Positions 1-7,559 of a DNA stretch of 64,000 bases are shown here, piece after piece. The position numbers were made by a program, and so were the translations under genes. How positions within the stretch are numbered: position 1 is the first letter of the stretch; each line of letters opens with the position of its first letter. Below the pieces are notes generated by a model. It was given only the letters and a program-made list of their open reading frames with translations. It was not told the origin of the DNA and did not search any database. Location of the stretch: the NCBI GenBank assembly GCA_023383015.1, contig JAHDXW010000011.1:1-64000 (forward strand), read 5' to 3'. This stretch comes from Paracoccaceae bacterium. Its GTDB lineage: Bacteria > Pseudomonadota > Alphaproteobacteria > Rhodobacterales > Rhodobacteraceae.

Positions 1-608
1 TGATGAAGGCGGTGGACAAGTTCGAGTACCGCCGCGGCTACAAGTTCTCGACCTATGCGACATGGTGGATCCGCCAGGCCATCACCCGCTCGATCGCCGA
101 CCAGGCGCGTACCATCCGCATTCCCGTCCACATGATCGAGACGATCAACAAGCTCGTCCGCACCGGCCGCCAGATGCTGCACGAGATCGGCCGGGAGCCG
201 ACGCCCGAGGAACTGGCCGAGAAGCTGCAGATGCCGCTCGAGAAGGTCCGCAAGGTGATGAAGATCGCCAAGGAACCGATCTCGCTCGAGACGCCCATCG
301 GCGACGAGGAGGATTCGCAGCTCGGCGATTTCATCGAGGACAAGAACGCGGTCCTGCCGCTCGACAGCGCCATCCAGGAGAACCTCAAGGAAACCACGAC
401 GCGGGTCCTTGCCTCGCTCACCCCGCGCGAGGAGCGGGTGCTGCGCATGCGCTTCGGCATCGGGATGAACACCGACCACACCCTCGAGGAGGTCGGCCAG
501 CAGTTCTCGGTGACGCGCGAGCGGATCCGCCAGATCGAGGCCAAGGCGCTGAGGAAGCTGAAGCATCCCAGCCGGAGCCGGAAGCTGCGGAGTTTTCTCG
601 ATCAGTGA
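1..608 (+). CDS. rpoD: RNA polymerase primary sigma factor RpoD (3' part)
   Basis: This is the C-terminal part of the housekeeping sigma-70 factor; the gene begins before the window, and the first complete codon is at position 3. It directs core RNA polymerase to -35/-10 promoters. The visible protein covers the end of region 2 ([20 protein letters not shown]), region 3 and region 4 with the helix-turn-helix [28 protein letters not shown] in pieces, ending in the typical alphaproteobacterial tail [12 protein letters not shown]. Nothing is disrupted. It is followed by a 7-bp inverted repeat and then by an ORF whose last residues copy this tail. Confidence 0.98.
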   Translation, partial: MKAVDKFEYRRGYKFSTYATWWIRQAITRSIADQARTIRIPVHMIETINKLVRTGRQMLHEIGREPTPEELAEKLQMPLEKVRKVMKIAKEPISLETPIGDEEDSQLGDFIEDKNAVLPLDSAIQENLKETTTRVLASLTPREERVLRMRFGIGMNTDHTLEEVGQQFSVTRERIRQIEAKALRKLKHPSRSRKLRSFLDQ

Positions 609-621
609 GGGTGTTTGGCCC

Positions 622-647
622 ACGTCCGCCCGCCGGCGCCCGGACGT
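622..647 (+). terminator. inverted repeat after rpoD, possible terminator
   Basis: ACGTCCG (622-628) and CGGACGT (641-647) form a perfect 7-bp stem with a 12-nt G+C-rich loop, 13 nt after the rpoD stop codon. No clear T-run follows, so an intrinsic terminator is plausible but unproven; it could also only attenuate read-through into the next gene. Confidence 0.4.
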
Positions 648-674
648 CAATGGGATTTCTGGTTGGATGCCAGC

Positions 675-1055
675 ATGACCCTTGAAGACATTGCCGACCT
701 GATCCGTGCCAACAGCGCCAACCCACGCCGCATGGAAGAGTTGCACACGCAGGCCGACGGACAGCTTCTGAACCTGCAGAATGACGTCACCGATCTGCGG
801 GGCGATGTGAGGCCGATGTGGTCCGATGTCGCCGCCGTGAGAGCCAGCCTCGACCTTGCCGAAACCGTCGCTGCGATGAGAAAGCAGTCCGCGCGGCTGG
901 AGGCCGAGGTGGAGGGGCTGAAGCGGCGTCCGCGAGGAGGCGGGTCTGGCGGCCCGGGCGATGCGGGCCTGAGCCGACAGAGCGGGGCAAGGGCGCTCGG
1001 GAGGCTGAAGCGCCCGATGCCGAGCCGGAAGCTCGGGGGTTTCCTGGATCAATGA
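675..1055 (+). CDS. small coiled-coil protein with an RpoD-like C-terminal tail
   Basis: I do not recognise this family. From the ATG at 675 it encodes 126 residues; the frame is open from 615, but the segment before 675 looks non-coding. Residues 1-85 are heptad-rich (MTLEDIADLIRANSANPRRM, later AAMRKQSARLEAEVEGLKRR) and probably a coiled coil. A Gly/Arg-rich linker follows. The last 22 residues (ARALGRLKRP then MPSRKLGGFLDQ) match the end of RpoD ([10 protein letters not shown] then [12 protein letters not shown]) at 14 of 22 positions, and many DNA differences are synonymous. Its stop overlaps the next start (ATGA at 1052-1055), implying translational coupling. It may be a partial duplication of the rpoD 3' end captured by another ORF. 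Confidence 0.6.
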   Translation: MTLEDIADLIRANSANPRRMEELHTQADGQLLNLQNDVTDLRGDVRPMWSDVAAVRASLDLAETVAAMRKQSARLEAEVEGLKRRPRGGGSGGPGDAGLSRQSGARALGRLKRPMPSRKLGGFLDQ

Positions 1056-1696
1056 GGATCGCGCAGCCCGAGGGGGCGAGAGGGAGCCTGAAGTGGATTC
1101 AACGCTGCATTGCAGCGCGACCCGACCTGCTGCAGCCTGCCGCGCTTGCCCCAATCACATGGCTGTCGCCTCTGGCAGAGGACGATTTCGCCGAGTACCG
1201 CGACGGTGCCTTTCTGGACCGGCTCGGCCTTGATGCATTGAAGCCCGGGCTGGCGCGCTTCTGGCCCGCGCGCGGTCCGCAATGGGATGCGCTGGGTCGG
1301 GCAGGTTCCGCCTGCATACTGCTTGAAGCCAAGGCGCATGTCCGAGAGTTCCTGAGCCCGCCGACCGCGGCGCGCGGCACGTCACGCTCGACGATCGAGA
1401 GCGCCCTTCGGCAGGTCCGGGATCATCTCGGGGTGTCCGCCGCAACCGATTGGTCGGAGACCTTCTTTCAGGTCACCAACCGCCTCGCCCATCTGTGGTG
1501 GCTGCAGACGCAGGGGGTCGAGGCGCATCTCGTCTTCGCCTCGTTCCTCGGCGATGCCGAGATGGGCGGGCCAGATCACCCTGAGACATGGCAGGCCGCA
1601 TTCAGGGCCGCCGAATATGCCCTTGGCCTGAAGGCGCGCCATGCATTGGCGCCCTTCGTGCATCATGTCTGGCCGGATGTACGCCTGCTGTCCTAG
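1052..1696 (+). CDS. hypothetical protein, possible PD-(D/E)XK nuclease-like fold
   Basis: 214-residue protein starting at an ATG that overlaps the preceding stop codon by 4 nt. It resembles conserved hypothetical proteins I have seen in Alphaproteobacteria, without a known function. The stretch FWPARGPQWDALGRAG followed by ILLEAKAH has the spacing and shape of a PD-(D/E)XK nuclease core: an acidic residue, then hydrophobics, then E-A-K. That is an inference from motif shape only. No signal peptide or membrane segment is visible. Coupling to the coiled-coil gene suggests the two products act together. Confidence 0.6.
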   Translation: MRIAQPEGARGSLKWIQRCIAARPDLLQPAALAPITWLSPLAEDDFAEYRDGAFLDRLGLDALKPGLARFWPARGPQWDALGRAGSACILLEAKAHVREFLSPPTAARGTSRSTIESALRQVRDHLGVSAATDWSETFFQVTNRLAHLWWLQTQGVEAHLVFASFLGDAEMGGPDHPETWQAAFRAAEYALGLKARHALAPFVHHVWPDVRLLS

Positions 1697-1741
1697 GGGT
1701 ACCGCTTTCGGGCAGTGCTTGCGGTGAGGGGCGTGAAAGGG

Positions 1742-1759
1742 CGTACACGATCGCGTACG
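1742..1759. promoter_or_regulatory. palindromic operator of the yefM-yoeB pair
   Basis: CGTACACGATCGCGTACG is an 18-bp imperfect palindrome (16 of 18 bases symmetric) 9 bp before the yefM start codon. It contains two GTAC cores, the kind of word YefM-family antitoxins bind for autoregulation. That it binds this YefM is inference. Confidence 0.6.
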
Positions 1760-1768
1760 TTCCCACCC

Positions 1769-1996
1769 ATGCGCACCCTCTCCTCCAGCGAACTCCGCGC
1801 CAACCTCTCCTCGGTCATGGACCGGGTGAACGACGACCATGAGCCGGTCATCGTCACCCGCGCCAAGGGCAAGCCCGTGGTGATGGTCAGCCTCGAGGAC
1901 GGGGCGAGCATGGACGAGACGACCTATCTCATGGCCTCGCCCGAAAACCGCCGCCAGCTTCTGGCGGCCATCGCCGACGCCGACGAAGGGCGTTAG
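1769..1996 (+). CDS. yefM: type II antitoxin, Phd/YefM family
   Basis: 75-residue antitoxin that neutralises the neighbouring YoeB RNase and represses its own promoter. The N-terminal DNA-binding domain is typical (MRTLSSSELRANLSSVMDRV, then PVIVTRAKGKPVVMVSLEDG), followed by the ETTYLMASPENRRQLLAAI linker that wraps the toxin in this family. The ATG at 1769 was chosen over the upstream in-frame start at 1715 because homologues begin here and because the palindromic operator lies inside the longer frame. The toxin gene follows after 41 nt. Confidence 0.93.
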   Translation: MRTLSSSELRANLSSVMDRVNDDHEPVIVTRAKGKPVVMVSLEDGASMDETTYLMASPENRRQLLAAIADADEGR

Positions 1997-2037
1997 GTCG
2001 TAAGGTCGCGCGATGACCTCAGGGCGATGGAGCGTCC

Positions 2038-2292
2038 GTGAATGTCAGCTTCCGGCCGGCGGCCTGGGAGCAATGCCCGCACTGGCAGGCCCACGACCCG
2101 GCGCTGTTCCGCAAGCTCGACCGGCTGATCGAGGACTGCCTGCGCCACCCGTTCGAGGGAACGGGCAAGCCGGAGCCCCTGCGCGGCGACCATTCCGGTT
2201 TCTGGTCGCGCCGGATCGACCGCGAGCACCGGCTGGTCTATCGTGTCAACGCATCATCCCTGGAGATCGTCCAGTGCAGACACCATTACTGA
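2038..2292 (+). CDS. yoeB: Txe/YoeB family mRNA interferase toxin
   Basis: 84-residue ribosome-dependent endoribonuclease toxin. With the GTG start at 2038 the residues fall on the E. coli YoeB numbering exactly: catalytic Glu46, Arg65, His83 and terminal Tyr84 (ending QCRHHY), which supports this start; GGAG sits 6 bp upstream. It forms an operon with yefM. All catalytic residues are present, so the toxin looks active. The pair is a normal chromosomal toxin-antitoxin module. Confidence 0.94.
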   Translation: MNVSFRPAAWEQCPHWQAHDPALFRKLDRLIEDCLRHPFEGTGKPEPLRGDHSGFWSRRIDREHRLVYRVNASSLEIVQCRHHY

Positions 2293-2383
2293 GCGAGCCG
2301 AGGCGGCGCGCGTCGGCACGTCCGCGGCATCCGGGACGGAGCCGGACGCCGCGCTCCCGTCTTCACAGCTGGGGGCACGGGCC

Positions 2384-2683
2384 ATGTCGTGGCTGACGCG
2401 CCTCTTCGGCGGCAGGACCGGCGGGGAAGCGGCGGGCGGGCCTGCCCCGGCCGCGGCGGCGGGCGAGGACTACAAGGGCTTCCGCATCACCCCCGCGCCG
2501 ATCCGCGAGGGCGGGAACTACCGCGTCGCGGCGCGGATCGAGAAGCTCGTCGACGGCGTTGCCCTCCGCCACGACCTCGTCCGCGCCGACACCATGGCCT
2601 CGCTCGAGGAGGCCACCGCGATCTCGGCCGCCAAGGCCCGCCAGATCATCGACGAGCGGGGCGAGCGGCTGTTCGCGCGCTGA
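2384..2683 (+). CDS. hlyU: HlyU-family protein
   Basis: 99-residue member of the HlyU family, named after the Vibrio haemolysin activator but in Alphaproteobacteria a small conserved protein of unclear role. Typical features are the MSWLTRLFGG N-terminus, an Ala/Gly linker, DYKGFRITPAPIREGGNYRV, and ARQIIDERGERLF at the end. The open frame begins at 2243, but homologues begin at the ATG at 2384. It stands alone and converges on the anti-sigma gene on the other strand. Regulatory function here is not shown. Confidence 0.85.
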   Translation: MSWLTRLFGGRTGGEAAGGPAPAAAAGEDYKGFRITPAPIREGGNYRVAARIEKLVDGVALRHDLVRADTMASLEEATAISAAKARQIIDERGERLFAR

Positions 2684-2726
2684 CCCCGGACGGCCGTCGC
2701 GGCCCCGCACCGACCCCGGTGCCCGC

Positions 2727-3362
2727 CTACCAGCGCAGCAGCCGCGCCCCGAGGCCGGCGCCGGCGGCCGCCACGGCCAGGATCACCGCGCCGTAGACCG
2801 GCAGCGCGAACAGCGGCGCGTCGCCGGGGCAATGGAGCGAATAGGCCGCGGTGGCAAGGCCCGCCGCGGCAAGTCCGGCCGCGAGCCCCGCCTTTGCCGG
2901 CGCCACAGGGGCGCCTCGGCGCAGGTGCCACAGGAGGGCGGCGAGCGGCAGTGCCGCCATCAGCGGCACCGAGACAAGGCAGGTGACGACCAGCGCGCGG
3001 TCGGCCAGCGCCGCGGCCAGCCCCGCCGGCCCGCCGGCCGCAAGGGCCAGGACGAGGGCCGCCGCCGCCGCCGCCGCCAGCGCCCCCACCGCCCGCCAGC
3101 CCGGGCGGCCGTCGGCCTCGGGCCGGGCGAGGCGGCGGGCCTGGGCCAGCGCCGTCAGCCCCAGGACCAGCGGGACAAGCGTCTTGGCCGCCACCGGCGA
3201 GGCCAGCGCGGCGCCGAGGTCCGGGCGCAGGCCCAGCGCGCCCACCATCGCCGCCGCGGCCAGCGCCAGCGCCCCGCCCAGCCACAGCCCCAGATGCCGC
3301 GCCGGGTCGGGCCGCGGCGCGGCGTCGGCGGCAAGCAGGGCGATCAGCTCCTCGGTCCTCAT
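2727..3362 (-). CDS. nrsF: NrsF-family (DUF1109) anti-sigma membrane protein
   Basis: 211-residue inner-membrane protein with about six hydrophobic segments. It begins MRTEELIALLAADAAPRPDP, the usual start of the NrsF/DUF1109 family. NrsF holds the ECF factor SigF inactive at the membrane, and Cys residues take part in heavy-metal and oxidant sensing; Cys codons are visible late in the protein (VVTCLVSVP, SLHCPGDAP). Its start overlaps the sigma factor stop by 4 nt, so the two are co-translated. The divergent bufferin operon is the expected target. Confidence 0.9.
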   Translation of the reverse strand: MRTEELIALLAADAAPRPDPARHLGLWLGGALALAAAAMVGALGLRPDLGAALASPVAAKTLVPLVLGLTALAQARRLARPEADGRPGWRAVGALAAAAAAALVLALAAGGPAGLAAALADRALVVTCLVSVPLMAALPLAALLWHLRRGAPVAPAKAGLAAGLAAAGLATAAYSLHCPGDAPLFALPVYGAVILAVAAAGAGLGARLLRW

Positions 3363-3907
3363 CGCGTCGGTCCTTCCTTCAGGCGCATCAGCGCCTTCAT
3401 CGCCCGGTGCAGGGCCACCCGCACCGCCCCGTCCGTCATCCCCAGCCGCGCGCCCGTCTCGGCCGCGCTCTGCCCCGCAACGCCCACCGCGCGGACGATC
3501 TCGGCCGAGCGCGGGTCAATCCGGGCAAGTAGCGCCTCGAGGTCGCGCCCGGCCATCGGATCGCCGCCGTCGGGTGCCGGCAGCACCTCGGCGAAGGCCT
3601 CTACCGGCACCTCGACCCTCCGGCCGCGGGCGCGAAAGGCGTCGGCCACCTTGTGGCGCGCCACCGCATAGAGCCACGGCCGCAGCGGCAGATCCTCGCG
3701 CCAGCTCAGGCGCTTGAGGTGGATGGCGAGCAGCACCTCCTGCAGCACGTCCTCGCAGCCCTCCCGTCCCAGCGCCGACCCGCGCGCGCGCACCACCGCC
3801 CGCAGCACCGGCGTCACGGCGCGCAGCAGCCGGGCGTAGGACGCCCCGTCGCCGCGGTTGGCCGCCCGCATCAGCGCGGCCCAGTCCTCGTCCTCGATCC
3901 GTCCCAA
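3359..3907 (-). CDS. sigF: ECF sigma factor, SigF-like
   Basis: 182-residue ECF sigma factor. Region 2 lies at about residues 25-92 (EDVLQEVLLAIHLKRLSW, then RPWLYAVARHKVADAFRARG) and region 4 at about 125-178 (HTH: SAAETGARLGMTDGAVRVAL). It pairs with the NrsF-type anti-sigma, as in Caulobacter SigF-NrsF. The start used is TTG at 3907; an in-frame ATG lies 12 codons downstream. A close SigF promoter match (3919-3944) lies just upstream, suggesting autoregulation and a very short or absent 5' leader if the TTG is right. The likely regulon includes the divergent buf operon. Confidence 0.9.
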   Translation of the reverse strand: MGRIEDEDWAALMRAANRGDGASYARLLRAVTPVLRAVVRARGSALGREGCEDVLQEVLLAIHLKRLSWREDLPLRPWLYAVARHKVADAFRARGRRVEVPVEAFAEVLPAPDGGDPMAGRDLEALLARIDPRSAEIVRAVGVAGQSAAETGARLGMTDGAVRVALHRAMKALMRLKEGPTR

Positions 3908-3918
3908 TGCCCACCCTG

Positions 3919-3944
3919 TTCGCGCCGGCGTGGCCCGATGTTAC
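3919..3944 (-). promoter_or_regulatory. SigF-type promoter of the sigF-nrsF operon
   Basis: Reading the minus strand, GTAACA (3944-3939) is followed by exactly 16 nt and CGAA (3922-3919). The known Caulobacter SigF consensus is GTAACC-N16-CGAA. The site ends 11 nt before the TTG start, so transcription would begin almost at the start codon. Confidence 0.65.
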
Positions 3945-4002
3945 CTGCTCGCCCGGGCTCCGGGCGCCAACCCGGTGCCCGATCACGGCTTCGTGTGGCA
4001 AG

Positions 4003-4027
4003 GTAACGCACCACCTGCCGCCGCGTA
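4003..4027 (+). promoter_or_regulatory. SigF-like promoter of the bufferin operon
   Basis: GTAACG (4003-4008) followed by 15 nt and CGTA (4024-4027), 58 nt before the bufA1 start. It is a weaker match than the divergent site, with a one-base shorter spacer and one -10 mismatch, but the shared GTAAC word on both sides of the intergenic region supports co-regulation. Confidence 0.5.
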
Positions 4028-4085
4028 GTGCTGGGCGGGACCCCGGGGAGACGGGCCCGCCACACAGCCCAGACAGGAGACGCAG

Positions 4086-4382
4086 ATGACCCCCAAGACC
4101 ACCGCCCTGACGCTCGCCGCCTCGCTTGCCACCGCCGTGTCGCTGGCCGGCGGGCATGCCGCGGCGCAGTCGGCGCAGATGGAGAAGTGCTACGGCATCT
4201 CCCTGGCCGGCAAGAACGACTGCGCCGCCGGCCCCGGCACGACCTGCGCCGGCACCTCGAAGGTGGACTTCCAGGGCAACGCCTGGACGCTGGTTCCCGC
4301 CGGCACCTGCGCCACCACCCAGGTCGAGGGCGGCCGGATGGGCTCGCTCGAGCCGCTCGAGCGCGACATCCCGGCCGGCTGA
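4086..4382 (+). CDS. bufA1: BufA1-type periplasmic bufferin precursor (DUF2282)
   Basis: 98-residue RiPP precursor. Residues 1-28 are a Sec signal peptide (hydrophobic core, AAA|QSAQ cleavage). The core has four Cys: [15 protein letters not shown], then GTTCAGTS and PAGTCATT, the DUF2282/BufA1 pattern. In characterised bufferins a DUF692 enzyme converts central Cys to thiooxazoles that bind copper, and the product buffers periplasmic copper. The gene is first in a four-gene operon with its modifying enzymes and is divergent from sigF-nrsF. Metal choice is inferred from the family. Confidence 0.92.
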   Translation: MTPKTTALTLAASLATAVSLAGGHAAAQSAQMEKCYGISLAGKNDCAAGPGTTCAGTSKVDFQGNAWTLVPAGTCATTQVEGGRMGSLEPLERDIPAG

Positions 4383-4451
4383 GCCCGGCCCGACCCCCGG
4401 GCGGCCGCGCCCGGGGGCCTTCCCTCACTGCCGCCCCCGCGAGGAACCGCC

Positions 4452-5333
4452 ATGCCCAGCCCGATGCCCGCCCGCCCCCGCGCCGGCGGCCTGCCGGCGA
4501 CCGCCGGCCTCGGCTTCAAGCCCGAGCATTTCGCCGCCGTCGCCGCGCAGCCCGGCGCGGTCGGCTTCTACGAGGTCCATGCCGAGAACTACCTGGGCGC
4601 CGGCGGTGCCCCGCATGCGATGCTGGCCCGCATCCGCGCCGACCATGCGATGTCGGTGCACGGGGTGGGGCTGTCGATCGGCGGGCCGGGCGGGCTGGAC
4701 GGGGGCCACCTGCGCCGCCTGCGCGCGCTCGTGGAGCGCTACGAGCCCGAGAGTTTCTCGGAGCACCTGGCCTGGTCGAGCCACGGCGCGGCCTGGCTGA
4801 ACGACCTGCTGCCGCTGCCCTACACCGACGAGACGCTGGCCACGGTGGCCGCCCATGTCGGGCAGGTGCAGGACGCGCTCGGCCGGCGGATGCTGCTCGA
4901 GAATCCCGCGACTTACGTCACCTTCGCCGCCTCGACCATCCCCGAGACGGCGTTCCTGGCCGAGGTCGCCCGGCGCAGCGGCTGCGGCCTGCTTCTCGAC
5001 GTCAACAACGTCTTCGTCGCCGCCGCCAATCACCGCACCGACCCGCGCGCCTACCTCGCCGACTTCCCGCTGCATCTGGTGGGCGAGATCCACCTTGCCG
5101 GCCATTCGGCCGAGGTTCTGCCCTCCGGCCCGCTGCTGATCGACGACCACGCCAGCCCGGTGGCCGATCCCGTCTGGACGCTCTACGCCGAGGTGATCGC
5201 CGCCACCGGGCCGCTGCCGACGCTGATCGAATGGGACAACGACGTGCCACCCTTCGAGGTTCTTCTCGCGGAGGCGGCGCGGGCCGGTGACATTCTGCGG
5301 AACGGAGGCCGCCGCCTTGCCGTCGCATGCTGA
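4452..5333 (+). CDS. bufB: DUF692 multinuclear iron oxidase, bufferin maturase (MbnB/BufB-type)
   Basis: 293-residue TIM-barrel oxidase of the MbnB/TglH/BufB group. Expected metal ligands appear in order: [59 protein letters not shown] and IEWDND. These enzymes oxidise Cys of a precursor peptide with an iron cluster; here the substrate should be the BufA1 core encoded 70 nt upstream. The 3' end overlaps the start of the partner gene, consistent with complex formation. All ligand positions look intact. Confidence 0.93.
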   Translation: MPSPMPARPRAGGLPATAGLGFKPEHFAAVAAQPGAVGFYEVHAENYLGAGGAPHAMLARIRADHAMSVHGVGLSIGGPGGLDGGHLRRLRALVERYEPESFSEHLAWSSHGAAWLNDLLPLPYTDETLATVAAHVGQVQDALGRRMLLENPATYVTFAASTIPETAFLAEVARRSGCGLLLDVNNVFVAAANHRTDPRAYLADFPLHLVGEIHLAGHSAEVLPSGPLLIDDHASPVADPVWTLYAEVIAATGPLPTLIEWDNDVPPFEVLLAEAARAGDILRNGGRRLAVAC

Positions 5334-6090
5334 GATCACGGCCGGCTTCGCCGCCGCGCTGTTCGGCAGGGCGCCGCCGCCGGGCCTGGCCGCGCCCGAT
5401 CCCGCCGAGCTTGCCCGCCGCTTCGCGGTCTACCGCAACAACGTCCAGCACGGGCTCGGACGGGCGCTGGCGGCGCGCTTCCCGGTGGTGGAGCGGCTGG
5501 TGGGCGTGCCTTTCTTCGCCGCCATGGCAAGCGAGTTCCTGCGCGCCCATCCCCCCCGCCAGCCGGTGATCCACGAATGGGGCGGTGACTTCCCCGCCTT
5601 CCTTGCCGCCTTCCCGCCGGTCGCGGGGCTGCCCTACCTTGCCGATGTCGCCGTGCTTGAGGTGCTGCGGGGCGAGGCCTACCACGCCGCCGACGCGGCG
5701 CCGGTCGATCCCGCGCGGCTCCTGGCCGGCGATCCGGACGGCCTGGTCGTGGCGCTGCACCCGTCGCTGCGCCTGTTCGCCTCGGACTTCCCGGCCGTGA
5801 CGATCTGGCAGGCGAACCAGCCGGCCAGCCACTCGGCCCGGGTTGCGGCCAGCGGGCCCGAGCGGGCGCTGATCGCCCGCGACCGCGGCCTTGATGTGGT
5901 GGTCGAACGGATCGACGCACCGGCCCACCGTCTGGTCGACGCGCTCGCCGGCGGCACGCCGCTCGGCCGCGCCGCCGCCGGGGACGACCCCGCCCCGGCG
6001 CTCGCCCTGCTGATCCGCCACGGCCTGATCGTCGCCGCCCGCCACCTGGACGCCCGGCAAGAGGACGCCCGGCAAGGAGACGCCCCATGA
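5317..6090 (+). CDS. bufC: BufC-type DUF2063 partner protein
   Basis: About 257 residues. The N-terminal DUF2063 domain shows [18 protein letters not shown] and [19 protein letters not shown]; the C-terminal part is the usual effector region. BufC/MbnC-like proteins bind the precursor leader and present it to the DUF692 oxidase. I chose TTG at 5317 because AACGGAGG lies 8 nt upstream; a GTG at 5287 is the longer alternative and would overlap bufB further. Its stop overlaps the DoxX gene by 4 nt. Confidence 0.9.
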   Translation: MPSHAEITAGFAAALFGRAPPPGLAAPDPAELARRFAVYRNNVQHGLGRALAARFPVVERLVGVPFFAAMASEFLRAHPPRQPVIHEWGGDFPAFLAAFPPVAGLPYLADVAVLEVLRGEAYHAADAAPVDPARLLAGDPDGLVVALHPSLRLFASDFPAVTIWQANQPASHSARVAASGPERALIARDRGLDVVVERIDAPAHRLVDALAGGTPLGRAAAGDDPAPALALLIRHGLIVAARHLDARQEDARQGDAP

Positions 6091-6557
6091 CCGCCCGCAC
6101 CGGCCTGCCCGCGCGCCCCGCCTTCCTCCGGCACCTCGCCGCGGCGATGGCGCTGGGCGAGCGCATCCCCTTCGACCTCGTGCTGCTGGCCGTCCGCATC
6201 TTCCCGGCCGCGGTGTTCTGGGCTTCGGCCCGCACCAAGGTCGACGGGCTCGCGATCAGGGAGTCCACCTTCTTCCTGTTCGAGCACGAATACGCCCTGC
6301 CGCTCATTCCCTCCGCGGCGGCCGCGGTGCTGGCGACACTGGCCGAGCACCTCCTGTCGGTGCTGCTGGTGCTGGGGCTGACCACCCGGCTGGCCGCCCT
6401 TGGCCTGCTGGCGATGACCGCGGTGATCCAGCTCTTCGTCTACCCCGGCGCCTGGGCGACGCATGGCCTGTGGGCGGCCTGCTTTCTCGTCACCCTCGCG
6501 CGGGGGCCGGGGGCGGTCTCGGTCGACCGGCTGATCGGCATCGAGCCCGCCCGCTGA
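6087..6557 (+). CDS. DoxX-family membrane protein of the buf operon
   Basis: 156-residue integral membrane protein with four hydrophobic helices and DoxX features ([55 protein letters not shown]). DoxX proteins often close bufABC operons; the role there is unknown, possibly quinone- or redox-linked support of the oxidase or membrane metal handling. The ATGA overlap with bufC indicates co-translation. It is the last gene of the operon, followed by a convergent gene 3 nt away. Confidence 0.88.
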   Translation: MTARTGLPARPAFLRHLAAAMALGERIPFDLVLLAVRIFPAAVFWASARTKVDGLAIRESTFFLFEHEYALPLIPSAAAAVLATLAEHLLSVLLVLGLTTRLAALGLLAMTAVIQLFVYPGAWATHGLWAACFLVTLARGPGAVSVDRLIGIEPAR

Positions 6558-6560
6558 CGT

Positions 6561-7559
6561 TCATCCCCCGGCGATTGCGGCCAGGTTCGCCCAGCCAAGC
6601 GCCCGCTCGCCTTGCTCGACCGCCGCGACGCAGGCGCGGATGCGGTCGAGCACGGGCGTCGCCACCCCGCGCCGGCGGTCGAGCATGGCACCGAGATGGG
6701 CCTCGCACTCGGTGCGGCGCCGGCGGATCGCAAGGTCGCGCCAGATGCCCGTCCTCCCCGAGCCGACATGGCCCGCCCAGTAGGCGCGCTGCGCCTTCCA
6801 CGAGGCGGCGATGCCGGCAGGGTCGCCGGCCAGGAATGCGGCCGGCTCGAAGCCGTCGCAGTCCTCCAGCGCGGCGCCGTTGGCGGCCGCCACCGCGGCC
6901 GCCTCGCGCGCGGCCTCCGACAGCACCGCCAGCGCCTGCGGATCGGCGTAGATGTCGATCACGTCGCGGTCGAGCACCGCCGTGCCGTAGTAGACCGCGC
7001 CGAGCACCAGCTTCGACCACAGGTGCCCCATCAGGTTGGTCGTGGTCGCGCAGGGCTGCAGCGCCGACAGCTCGGCTGCCATCGCCGTCAGCCGCGGGGT
7101 CAGGGCGCCGTCGATCTCGCCCACCGCAAAGCTGCCCTCGCCGGCGTAGCGGATCACGCCCGGCGCCTCGACGTAGCCGCCGAAGGTGAGATAGGCGCCG
7201 ACGACCCGGCCGGCCCCGAAGGTCTCGGCCAGGATCAGCGGGTTCAGCCCGTTCTGCAGCGACAGGATCATCCCGTCCGGGGCCAGCCGGCCGGCCAGGG
7301 CGGGGATGGCGTCGCGCGTGTGCAGCGACTTGACGGCCAGGATCACCCGCGCCAGCCCCCCGCCCAGTGCCGCGGGCGCGATGGCCGGGGCCGTGCAGTG
7401 CATGGCGCGGTGGCCCTCGATCCGGAGGCCGCGGGCGGCGATCGCCTCGCGGTGGGCCGGGTCGGCCTCGACGAAGGTGACGTCATGGCCGGCGCCGTGC
7501 AGCGCCGCCCCGACCAGCCCGCCGATCGCGCCGGCGCCGACGATGGTGTAGGCCGTCAT
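6561..7559 (-). CDS. ketopantoate reductase-like dehydrogenase (ApbA/PanE family)
   Basis: 332 residues. The N-terminal Rossmann fold is clear (YTIVGAGAIGGLVGAALHGA), the NADPH-binding ILAVKSLHTRDAI and SLQNGLNPLI segments follow, and the C-terminal helical domain has NLMGHLWSKLVLGAVYYGTA. The family reduces 2-oxo acids such as ketopantoate, but many members in transport operons have other substrates. It is the last gene of the seven-gene transporter operon and overlaps the SDR gene by 4 nt, so a catabolic role is more likely than pantothenate synthesis. Substrate unknown. Confidence 0.85.
   Translation of the reverse strand: MTAYTIVGAGAIGGLVGAALHGAGHDVTFVEADPAHREAIAARGLRIEGHRAMHCTAPAIAPAALGGGLARVILAVKSLHTRDAIPALAGRLAPDGMILSLQNGLNPLILAETFGAGRVVGAYLTFGGYVEAPGVIRYAGEGSFAVGEIDGALTPRLTAMAAELSALQPCATTTNLMGHLWSKLVLGAVYYGTAVLDRDVIDIYADPQALAVLSEAAREAAAVAAANGAALEDCDGFEPAAFLAGDPAGIAASWKAQRAYWAGHVGSGRTGIWRDLAIRRRRTECEAHLGAMLDRRRGVATPVLDRIRACVAAVEQGERALGWANLAAIAGG

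Noticed and set aside
615-675. N-terminal extension of the RpoD-tail gene (start at 615)
   Set aside because: It overlaps the inverted repeat after rpoD and reads as non-coding; the ATG at 675 gives a coherent coiled coil.
2243-2384. longer N-terminus of HlyU
   Set aside because: It overlaps the end of yoeB, and homologues begin with MSWLTRLF at 2384.
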